Source: Phenylobacterium sp.
GTDB taxonomy: Bacteria; Pseudomonadota; Alphaproteobacteria; Caulobacterales; Caulobacteraceae
Direction: 5' to 3'
NCBI GenBank assembly: GCA_019264505.1
Contig: JAHUZY010000430.1
Span: forward strand, 1-16,950
Length of the DNA stretch: 16,950 nt
Shown here: positions 6,192-12,655 of the stretch, piece after piece
Layout of the letters: the number at the start of each line of letters is the position of its first letter
How positions within the stretch are numbered: position 1 is the first letter of the stretch
Position numbers and translations under genes: made by a program
The notes under the pieces: generated by a model
Told to the model about the DNA's origin: nothing
Seen by the model: the letters and a program-made list of their open reading frames with translations, nothing else
The model's database searches: none

Positions 6192-6700
6192 CCTGGATTG
6201 CCACGAAAACCTATGGCGCTGAGCGCGGCTTGACCTGCGCCCTTCGACAGTGGTCAGCAGATAGCCATTGCGCTCTGATTCATGGGTATTCCCTGGGTTT
6301 TCGCTTCACCTTCGCCGCGGAGCAGCTCGACGGGCGTGGATGGGTGGTGGATTTCGGAACCGGCGGCTTTGGTCAGATCCGGACCTGGCTGCACCTGGTC
6401 TTTGATCATGCCCTGCTGGTGGCGAAGGATGATCCCGCCCTATCCGAGCTCATGCGGCTTTCTGAGCTTGGTCTGGCGAGGGTTCAGGTGGTGCCGGGCG
6501 CCAGTTGCGAGAAGTTGGCCGAGTTCGTCTGGACAAAGGCCAATCCCATGATCTCCCAGGCCACGAAGGGACGGTGCTGGGTGGCCGAGGTGGAGTGCAT
6601 CGAACATGGCGCCAACAGCGCCACCTATCGCAGTCCCGACGCTGTCCTGCGAGGATTGCGCACCGAGGTGCTGAACCAGCTGCTGACCGAGGTCGGCTGA
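6188..6700 (+). CDS. Divergent 6-pyruvoyl-/6-carboxytetrahydropterin synthase-like protein
   Basis: This 170-residue protein resembles the QueD/PTPS family, which acts on dihydroneopterin triphosphate in queuosine or biopterin synthesis. Matching blocks are C28-A-L-I-H32-G-Y34-S (family C-x3-HGHS), GWVVDFGTGGFGQIRTWL (51-68), FDHALL with D73-H74, and VAEVECIEHG with E136. Cys28, Asp73/His74 and Glu136 fit the catalytic set. Two of the three usual zinc histidines appear replaced: the family AAHRL His aligns with Arg13 (GAERGL), and the second HGH His is Tyr34. The start GTG at 6188 overlaps the TetR TGA at 6189-6191, so the genes are coupled. Zinc may be bound differently (His27 is adjacent), or the protein may have another role. 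Family membership is likely; exact activity is open. Confidence 0.75.
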   Translation: MTWIATKTYGAERGLTCALRQWSADSHCALIHGYSLGFRFTFAAEQLDGRGWVVDFGTGGFGQIRTWLHLVFDHALLVAKDDPALSELMRLSELGLARVQVVPGASCEKLAEFVWTKANPMISQATKGRCWVAEVECIEHGANSATYRSPDAVLRGLRTEVLNQLLTEVG

Positions 6701-6724
6701 GCCAGACCCCAACGATCCGACCGG

Positions 6725-6741
6725 CGCCTGATATTCAGGCG
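6725..6741. repeat. Perfect inverted repeat CGCCTGA-TAT-TCAGGCG
   Basis: Seven-base arms flank a 3-nt spacer, 24 nt after the pterin-synthase-like stop and about 95 nt before nasT. As RNA it would form a tight hairpin, but only a short TTTT follows (6753-6756), so it is a weak terminator. The arm TCAGGCG recurs at 6826-6832, just before the nasT ATG, which could point to an operator. The choice between terminator and operator is open. Confidence 0.4.
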
Positions 6742-6834
6742 TGCTCCGCCCGTTTTGCGAGCGCTTGTCGGGCGGTCGGGCGCGGCCAGGCGCATTGCGG
6801 TTGGCGCCGGCGGGGGCTGGCCTAGTCAGGCGGC

Positions 6835-7416
6835 ATGCGCGTGCTCATCATCGATCCAGACCCGGCTCGCGCAGCCCTCGTGGCTGAAGGCCTCGCCGGG
6901 ATCGATCCGCTGCAGGTTCAGGTGGCCGCTGTCTATCATGAGGCGGAGGCCGCAGCCTTTCAGCCGGACGTGGTGGTGGTCGCCTCCGAGAGCCCAGATC
7001 GCGACACCCTGGAAAGCCTGCGAGAGGCCAGTGCGGTCAACCCCCGTCCAGTGGTGATGTTCGTGGATCGCTCCGAGCCTGGCTTGGCGGAGGAGGCGGT
7101 GCGCGCCGGCGTGGCGGCCTACGTGGTCGATGGCCTGTCTGCGGCCCGGGTGCGCCCGGTGCTGGAGGTGGCCATGAGCCGCTTTCATCTGATGCACCAG
7201 CTGCGGGCGGACCTGGCCAAGGCCAAGGCCGATCTCGCGTCGCGCAAGACCGTCGAGCGGGCCAAGGCCCTGCTGATGAAGGAGCGCGACCTGGACGAGG
7301 AGGCGGCCTATCGGCTGCTGCGCAAACTCTCCATGGACACCGGACGACCGCTGGGGGCTGTGGCCGCCGACCTGCTGGCCTTCGCTGGCGTGCTGAAGGG
7401 CGGAGATCCGACGTGA
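6835..7416 (+). CDS. nasT: ANTAR-domain antitermination regulator NasT
   Basis: NasT binds leader RNA and allows transcription of nitrate assimilation genes to pass an attenuator; NasS holds it inactive without nitrate or nitrite. This 193-residue protein has a receiver-like domain (residues 1-120, MRVLIIDPDPARAALVAEGL to PVVMFVDRSEPGLAEEAVRAGVAAYVVDGL). A coiled linker follows, then a C-terminal ANTAR domain (about 140-185: RKTVERAKALLMKERDLDEEAAYRLLRKLSMDTGRPL). In related NasT proteins the beta-3 strand ends IDxESPDRDTLE. Here the sequence is VASESPDRDTLE, so the phospho-acceptor Asp is Ala50. This fits control by NasS binding rather than phosphorylation. The nasS GTG overlaps its TGA, and its natural target is probably the leader before narK. 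No strong Shine-Dalgarno sequence precedes ATG 6835. Confidence 0.93.
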   Translation: MRVLIIDPDPARAALVAEGLAGIDPLQVQVAAVYHEAEAAAFQPDVVVVASESPDRDTLESLREASAVNPRPVVMFVDRSEPGLAEEAVRAGVAAYVVDGLSAARVRPVLEVAMSRFHLMHQLRADLAKAKADLASRKTVERAKALLMKERDLDEEAAYRLLRKLSMDTGRPLGAVAADLLAFAGVLKGGDPT

Positions 7417-8381
7417 GCACATCTGGTCCGTTGCAGCTCGGGTTCATCCCCCTGGTGGACGCCGCGCCTCTGATCGTAGCGCAGGAGAAGAGATTCTTCG
7501 CCGCCGAGGGCCTGTCGGTCAGCCTCAGCCGCGAGGGATCCTGGGCGACCATTCGCGACAAGGTGGCCGCCGGCGCCCTGGACGGCGCCCACATGCTGGC
7601 CCCCATGGTGCTGGCCGCCAGCCTGGGGATCGGCAGCGAACCCAAGGCGATGATCGCCCCCATCGCGCTGAACCAGGGCGGGGCGGCGGTGACCCTGTCC
7701 ACCCGACTGACCGGGGACGGCGACGCCGGCGCGCGCCTGACACACCTCGTTCGCCGCAGGCAGGAGGAGGGGGCCAGTCCGCTGACCCTGGCGGCGGTCT
7801 ATCCCTTTTCGATCCACAACTACCTGCTGCGTCACTGGCTGGCGGGCCTGGGCCTGAATCCCGACGTCGATGTCCGCCTGACCGTGGTTCCGCCGCCCCG
7901 CACGGCCGCTCTGCTGGGCGAGGGGGTGATCGAGGGCTTCTGCGCCGGCGCCCCATGGAACATGGTGGCCGAGGCCGCGGGCGTCGGCCAGACGGTTGTG
8001 CGGGTGAATGAGGTGTGGCCCGAAGCGCCGGACAAGGTCCTGGGGGTCACGGAATTCTGGGCGGCGGCCAATCCGGCCGTCCTCAAGGCCCTGATCCGCG
8101 CCCTGGCGGCGGCGGGCGCCTGGGCCGCCGACCCGCACAATCAGCCTGAGCTGGTGGGGCTCCTGGCCCGGCCGGAATTCCTCGACACGGCGCCAGAGGC
8201 GATCGCCTCAGGCCTGGCAGAGATCGCCTTCGCCGGGGCCGTCAATCCGCCCCGCCGCGAGCAGGCGGGTTGGCTGCTGGAGCAGATGGCACGGTGGGGG
8301 CAGGTGGGCGAGGTGGCCATCGACAAGGTCGTCGAGCGCACCTGGCGTCCGGACCTTTATCTGGCGGCTCAGGGCGGCTGA
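7413..8381 (+). CDS. nasS: Nitrate/nitrite sensor NasS (NrtA-like substrate-binding fold)
   Basis: NasS is a cytoplasmic relative of the periplasmic nitrate-binding protein NrtA. It binds nitrate or nitrite and then releases NasT. The 322 residues begin at once with the binding-protein core, LQLGFIPLVDAAPLIVAQE (about residues 8-26). FFAAEGLSVSLSREGSWATIRDKVAAGALDGAHMLAPMVLA (28-68) follows, then FSIHNYLLRHWLAGLGLNPDVDV and the EGFCAGAPWNMVAE segment. There is no signal peptide, which fits a cytosolic sensor and argues against a transporter subunit; no ABC permease or ATPase is nearby. The GTG at 7413 overlaps the nasT TGA (GTGA), as in other nasS/nasT pairs, where coupling helps keep the two proteins in balance. 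Confidence 0.93.
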   Translation: MSTSGPLQLGFIPLVDAAPLIVAQEKRFFAAEGLSVSLSREGSWATIRDKVAAGALDGAHMLAPMVLAASLGIGSEPKAMIAPIALNQGGAAVTLSTRLTGDGDAGARLTHLVRRRQEEGASPLTLAAVYPFSIHNYLLRHWLAGLGLNPDVDVRLTVVPPPRTAALLGEGVIEGFCAGAPWNMVAEAAGVGQTVVRVNEVWPEAPDKVLGVTEFWAAANPAVLKALIRALAAAGAWAADPHNQPELVGLLARPEFLDTAPEAIASGLAEIAFAGAVNPPRREQAGWLLEQMARWGQVGEVAIDKVVERTWRPDLYLAAQGG

Positions 8382-8606
8382 TCGCCTAAGACTTCAACAG
8401 CCCATGTTCGCAGGCGCCATTTTTTCGCGCGATGCGAACCATCTGAGCTGACGCCTGCATCCCAGACGTGACGGGGCGGGCCAGCTCGCCCTTCATGGGG
8501 TCAGGCCCAGGACAACGGCGTTCGCGGCTTCTTCGGAACAGGCTCGATGACGAGCCGCCTCCGCACGGCGACGCCGCCATTCATGTCCTCTTGAACGGGT
8601 CCTCCC
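8382..8606 (+). promoter_or_regulatory. narK leader with competing RNA stems; candidate NasT target
   Basis: This 225-nt stretch between nasS and narK holds no gene but several stems. GTTCGCA (8406-8412) pairs with TGCGAAC (8433-8439), and GCAGGCG (8410-8416) pairs with CGCCTGC (8452-8458); the two share 8410-8412, so they exclude each other. GGCTCG-ATGA-CGAGCC (8541-8556) competes with GCGGCT (8524-8529) pairing AGCCGC (8553-8558). A weak hairpin at 8510-8523 (GGAC/GTTC) has the hexaloop AACGGC, matching the A1/G4 rule of ANTAR target loops. I could not find a convincing second hexaloop, nor a terminator with a U-tract in the expected place. A U6 run lies at 8420-8425 within the first stem's loop. 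The attenuator role is inferred mainly from context. Confidence 0.5.
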
Positions 8607-9830
8607 ATGATCAGCCGATCCTTCCTTAAGGCGGGGCACGCCCCGACTCTGTTCTCGGCCTTCCTGTATTTCGACCTCAGCTTCATGGTCTGGGTGCTGC
8701 TGGGTCCCCTGGGCGTCGCCATCGCCGAGAGTTTCGACCTCGACGCGGCGCAGAAGGGCTTCATGGTCGCCGTTCCGGTTCTCGCCGGGGCGCTGCTGCG
8801 GGTGGTGGCCGGCGTGCTGGTGGACCATATCGGCCCGAAGAAGACCGGGATCATCGGCCAGCTCATCGTGATGGCGGGCCTCGCGGTCGCCTGGTTCGTG
8901 GGCCTCCACAACTACAGCCAGGTGCTGATGGTCGGCGTCCTGCTGGGAGTGGCCGGCGCATCCTTCGCCGTCGCCCTGCCGCTGGCCTCGCGCTGGTATC
9001 CCCCGGAACACCAGGGCCTGGCCCTGGGCATCGCCGGCGCGGGCAATTCCGGCACGGCGTTGGCCGCCCTGTTTGCGCCCTTCCTGGCTCAGCAGTTCGG
9101 CTGGATGAATGTCCTTGGCCTGGCCACCATTCCCCTGGCCGTCGCCTTCGTCGTCTATGCGGTCTTCGCCAAGGACGCGCCTGAACAGCCGCCGCCCAAG
9201 TCCCTGACCGAATACATGGCGGTGCTGAAGACGCCCGACGCTTGGTGGCTGATGCTGCTCTACAGCGTCACCTTCGGCGGCTTCGTCGGCCTGTCCTCGT
9301 CGCTCACCATCTATTTCAACAGCGAATACGGCCTGAGCCCGGTGATCGCCGGCTTCTTCACCGCGGCTTGTGTCTTCGCCGGCTCCTTCGCCCGCCCTGT
9401 GGGTGGGGGGCTCGCCGATCGCTACGGCGGCGTGCGGACCCTGACGGTGGTCTATCTCATGGCCGCCGCAGGCTTGGCCGTCGCCAGCTTCCACATGGCC
9501 AATCCCTATCTGGCCCTGGGCGTGATCATGTTCGTCATGATGGCCCTGGGCGCGGGCAATGGGGCGGTCTTCCAGCTCGCGCCCCAGCGGTTCCGCAACG
9601 AGATCGGCGTGGTGACCGGCCTGGTCGGCATGACCGGGGGGATCGGCGGCTTCTATCTGGCCGCCAGCCTCGGCTGGGCCAAGCAGACCACGGGCTCCTA
9701 TCAGGCCGGCCTGTTCGGCTTCGCCGTCATGGCTCTGATGGCCTGCCTGGCCCTCAACCTGGTCAAGGGCCAATGGCGCCGGACCTGGCGCGAACTGGCC
9801 GGCCCGTCCGCCGCCCCCATCCGTCTTTAG
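8607..9830 (+). CDS. narK: Nitrate/nitrite transporter, NarK/NasA-type major facilitator
   Basis: This 407-residue membrane protein is predicted to have 12 transmembrane helices and to bring nitrate (or exchange nitrite) across the inner membrane. Hallmarks of the NarK/Nrt2 family are visible. The first is GIAGAGNSGTALAA (residues 141-154, nitrate signature 1). The second is GAGNGAVFQLAPQRF near 315, followed by GMTGGIGGFYLA (signature 2). The MFS loop GVLVDHIGPKKTG (69-81) and the likely substrate arginine R65 are present. A matching arginine occurs in FARPVGGGLADRYGG in the second half. ATG 8607 is the best start; the upstream Shine-Dalgarno sequence is weak (GGGT), which could keep translation dependent on the leader. 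nirB follows after 17 bp. It is the first structural gene after the leader region. Confidence 0.95.
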   Translation: MISRSFLKAGHAPTLFSAFLYFDLSFMVWVLLGPLGVAIAESFDLDAAQKGFMVAVPVLAGALLRVVAGVLVDHIGPKKTGIIGQLIVMAGLAVAWFVGLHNYSQVLMVGVLLGVAGASFAVALPLASRWYPPEHQGLALGIAGAGNSGTALAALFAPFLAQQFGWMNVLGLATIPLAVAFVVYAVFAKDAPEQPPPKSLTEYMAVLKTPDAWWLMLLYSVTFGGFVGLSSSLTIYFNSEYGLSPVIAGFFTAACVFAGSFARPVGGGLADRYGGVRTLTVVYLMAAAGLAVASFHMANPYLALGVIMFVMMALGAGNGAVFQLAPQRFRNEIGVVTGLVGMTGGIGGFYLAASLGWAKQTTGSYQAGLFGFAVMALMACLALNLVKGQWRRTWRELAGPSAAPIRL

Positions 9831-9847
9831 ATCGACAGGAGATCCCC

Positions 9848-12304
9848 ATGACCAAGGAACGTCTTGTCGTCATCGGCAACGGCATGGCCGGCTGCCGCGC
9901 GGTGGAGGAAGTGCTCAAGCGCGACCCCGACCGCTACGAGATCACCATCTTCGGGACCGAACCCCGGGTGAATTACGACCGCATCATGCTGTCGCCGGTC
10001 CTGGCCGGAGAGAAGGCCTTCGCCGACATCGTCCTCAATGACGAGGCCTGGTACCGGGACCACGCCATCACCCTGCACACCGGCTGCGCGGTCTCCCAGA
10101 TCGACCGTGAGGCCAGGGTGGTGCGGGCCAGCAACGGAACGCAGGCGGCCTATGACCGGCTGATCCTGGCCACCGGCTCTGATCCGGTACGGCTGCCGCT
10201 GCCGGGCGCGGACCTCGCCGGCGTCGTCACCTTCCGCGACCTGGACGATGTGGAGGCCATGGTGGCCGCCGCCGATGCGGGCGGCGAGGCCGTGGTGATC
10301 GGCGGCGGGCTGCTGGGTCTTGAGGCCGCCTACGGGCTGGCCCGGCGAGGGATGCGGGCCACGGTCATCCACCTGATGGACGTGTTGATGGAGCGCCAGC
10401 TCGATGAGTCGGCGGGCTTCCTGCTGCGCAGCGCCCTGACTGATCGCGGCGTGGAGACCGTGCTGGGCGCCCAGTCCGAGGCGATCCTGGGCGAGAACGG
10501 CAAGGTCAGCGGCCTGCAGCTCAAGGACGGTCGGATCATTCCCTGCAGCCTGCTGGTCATGGCCGTCGGTATCCGGCCGAACACAGCCCTGGCGGCGGGT
10601 TGCGGCCTGACCGTCGGGCGCGGCGTGGTGGTGGACGACCAGATGCGCACTTCCGACCCGGCCGTCTTCGCCATCGGCGAGTGCGCCGAACATCGGGGCG
10701 TCGCCTATGGCCTGGTCGCGCCCATCTGGGAGATGTGCCGCACGCTGGCGGATGTTCTGACCGGAGTGGACGATTGCGCCTATGGCGGTTCGGTCCTCCA
10801 GACGCGGCTGAAGGTCTCCGGCGTCGATGTCTTTTCCGCGGGACGTTTCTCCGGCGGAGAGGGTTGCGAGGACGTGGTGTTCCGCGACGCCGGGCGCGGG
10901 GTCTACAAGCGCGTGGTCCTGGACCAGGGGCGTGTGGCCGGCGCGGTTCTGTTCGGCGATGTGATCGACGGCGGCTGGTACTTCGACCTGATGAAGTCGC
11001 AGGCCGATGTCAGCGAGCTTCGCGAAACCCTCATCTTCGGTCAGGCGGTGACGGAGGCGCTCCGCGGCGTGGACCCTAAGAGCGCCGTTGCGGCCATGGC
11101 GGACTCCCAGGAGATTTGCGGCTGCAACGGCGTGTGCAAGGGTGCCATCACCACGGCGATCGGCGACCTCGGGCTGACGACCCTTGAGGATGTGCGGGCT
11201 CACACCAAGGCCTCGGCCTCCTGCGGGTCATGCACCCCGCTGGTGGAGAAGCTGCTGGCGGTCACCCTGGGCGACGCCTTCCAGGCTCAGACCGGGCCCA
11301 AGCCGGTCTGCGGCTGCACCCATCATGGCCACGAGGTGGTGCGCAAACGCATCGTCTCCGAGGGCCTGAAGTCGATCCCGGCCGTCATGCAGGCCCTGGA
11401 ATGGGCGACGCCCGAGGGCTGCGCCAGCTGCCGCCCGGCGCTCAACTACTATCTGATCTGCGCCTGGCCCGGCGACTATCAGGACGACAAGCAGTCGCGC
11501 TTCGTCAACGAGCGGGTCCACGCCAACATCCAGAAGGATGGCACCTATTCGGTGGTGCCGCGCATGTGGGGCGGCATGACCTCGCCCCAGGAACTGCGGG
11601 CCATAGCCGACGTGGCCGACAAGTTCGCCATCCCCGCGGTCAAGGTCACCGGCGGCCAGCGGATCGACCTGCTGGGCGTCAAGAAGGACGATCTTCCAGC
11701 GGTCTGGGCGGATCTGAACGCGGCGGGCATGGTCTCGGGCCACGCCTACGCCAAGGGTCTTCGCACGGTGAAGACCTGCGTCGGCACCGACTGGTGCCGC
11801 TTCGGGACCCAGGATTCCACGGGCCTCGGCGTACGTCTGGAAAAGCTGATGTGGGGCTCCTGGGCGCCGGCCAAGGTGAAGCTCGCCGTGTCGGGTTGCC
11901 CGCGCAACTGCGCCGAAGCCACCTGCAAGGATATCGGCGTGGTCTGCGTCGACTCCGGCTTCGAGATTCACATCGGCGGCGCGGCGGGGCTCCACATTCA
12001 GGGAACCCAGCTGCTGACCAAGGTCGCCAGCGAGGACGAGGCCGTCTGGGCCATCTGCGCCATCACCCAGCTCTATCGCGAGGAGGGCTGGTACCTGGAG
12101 CGCATCTACAAATGGATGGCCCGGGTCGGCCTGGAGTCGATCCGCGCTCAGGTCGAGGATCCCGATGCGCGCAAGGCCCTCTACGACCGCTTCGCCTATT
12201 CGCAGCGCTTCTCCCGCACCGACCCCTGGGCCGAGCGGGTCGCCGGCCGCCATGCCGACGAGTTCAATCCCCTCAGCCGCCGCCTGGAGTTCGAACGGGC
12301 ATGA
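9848..12304 (+). CDS. nirB: Assimilatory nitrite reductase large subunit NirB
   Basis: NirB reduces nitrite to ammonium with six electrons from NAD(P)H, in the cytoplasm. The 818 residues contain, in order: an FAD-binding GNGMAG (10-15), an NAD(P)H-binding GGGLLG (152-157), and a Bfd-like [2Fe-2S] site with C424, C426 or C430, C459 and C462 (ICGCNGVCKG, SCGSC). A second cysteine group follows with C488/C490 and C525/C528. The siroheme/[4Fe-4S] ligands are C644-x5-C650 (TCVGTDWCRFG) and C684-x3-C688 (SGCPRNCAEA). The length and order are normal for the family. The start ATG at 9848 has AGGAG at 9837-9841. The stop overlaps the nirD ATG (ATGA), so the subunits are translationally coupled. All expected cofactor residues are present. 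Confidence 0.97.
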   Translation: MTKERLVVIGNGMAGCRAVEEVLKRDPDRYEITIFGTEPRVNYDRIMLSPVLAGEKAFADIVLNDEAWYRDHAITLHTGCAVSQIDREARVVRASNGTQAAYDRLILATGSDPVRLPLPGADLAGVVTFRDLDDVEAMVAAADAGGEAVVIGGGLLGLEAAYGLARRGMRATVIHLMDVLMERQLDESAGFLLRSALTDRGVETVLGAQSEAILGENGKVSGLQLKDGRIIPCSLLVMAVGIRPNTALAAGCGLTVGRGVVVDDQMRTSDPAVFAIGECAEHRGVAYGLVAPIWEMCRTLADVLTGVDDCAYGGSVLQTRLKVSGVDVFSAGRFSGGEGCEDVVFRDAGRGVYKRVVLDQGRVAGAVLFGDVIDGGWYFDLMKSQADVSELRETLIFGQAVTEALRGVDPKSAVAAMADSQEICGCNGVCKGAITTAIGDLGLTTLEDVRAHTKASASCGSCTPLVEKLLAVTLGDAFQAQTGPKPVCGCTHHGHEVVRKRIVSEGLKSIPAVMQALEWATPEGCASCRPALNYYLICAWPGDYQDDKQSRFVNERVHANIQKDGTYSVVPRMWGGMTSPQELRAIADVADKFAIPAVKVTGGQRIDLLGVKKDDLPAVWADLNAAGMVSGHAYAKGLRTVKTCVGTDWCRFGTQDSTGLGVRLEKLMWGSWAPAKVKLAVSGCPRNCAEATCKDIGVVCVDSGFEIHIGGAAGLHIQGTQLLTKVASEDEAVWAICAITQLYREEGWYLERIYKWMARVGLESIRAQVEDPDARKALYDRFAYSQRFSRTDPWAERVAGRHADEFNPLSRRLEFERA

Positions 12305-12648
12305 ACGCCATGGTCAAGGATCCCCAGATCGCCTGGATCGATGTCGGCGCCGACACCGACATTCCCCGGCGCGGCGCCCGTCGGCTGAAGGGGCCGCAAG
12401 GGGAGATCGCCATCTTCCGAACCGGCGACGGCCAGGTCTTCGCCCTGATGGACGCCTGTCCGCACAAGGGCGGGCCGCTCAGCCAGGGCATCGTCCACGG
12501 CGCATCGGTGACCTGCCCGCTGCACGGGCGGGTGATCGACCTGGCCACGGGCGAGTCCCTGGGCGCGGACGCCGGCAAGGGGTGCGCGCCGGTCGTGCCG
12601 CTCGAGGTGCGCGAGGGGCGGCTGTTCATCGGTCTGGTCCGGGGCTGA
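12301..12648 (+). CDS. nirD: Nitrite reductase small subunit NirD (Rieske-type)
   Basis: NirD is the small partner of NirB and has a Rieske-like fold. Its 115 residues contain both halves of a Rieske [2Fe-2S] motif: C53-P-H55 (DACPHKGGPLSQG) and C72-P-L-H75 (TCPLHGRVIDL). Many NirD proteins of enterobacteria have lost these ligands. Here the full set is present, so this NirD should carry a cluster, as in NasE-type subunits. The ATG at 12301 overlaps the nirB stop; an in-frame ATG at 12310 is an alternative. nasA follows after 7 nt, so nirB, nirD and nasA are very likely co-translated from one message. Confidence 0.95.
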   Translation: MNAMVKDPQIAWIDVGADTDIPRRGARRLKGPQGEIAIFRTGDGQVFALMDACPHKGGPLSQGIVHGASVTCPLHGRVIDLATGESLGADAGKGCAPVVPLEVREGRLFIGLVRG

Positions 12649-12655
12649 GGCGCCC

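Noticed and set aside
6701..6834. Sigma-54 promoter (TGGC-N8-TTGC) before nasT
   Set aside because: TTGGCGCC and GCATTGC sequences occur, but none has the required spacing of the GG and GC elements.
8493..9773. Long minus-strand open frame (426 codons) opposite narK
   Set aside because: It is antisense to a clear transporter; the translation is Gly/His/Gln/Glu-rich without any domain, typical of a shadow frame in G+C-rich DNA.
9827..11203. Long minus-strand open frame (458 codons) opposite nirB
   Set aside because: The composition is His/Asp/Gly-rich with no motif, and the opposite strand encodes an intact NirB with all cofactor residues.
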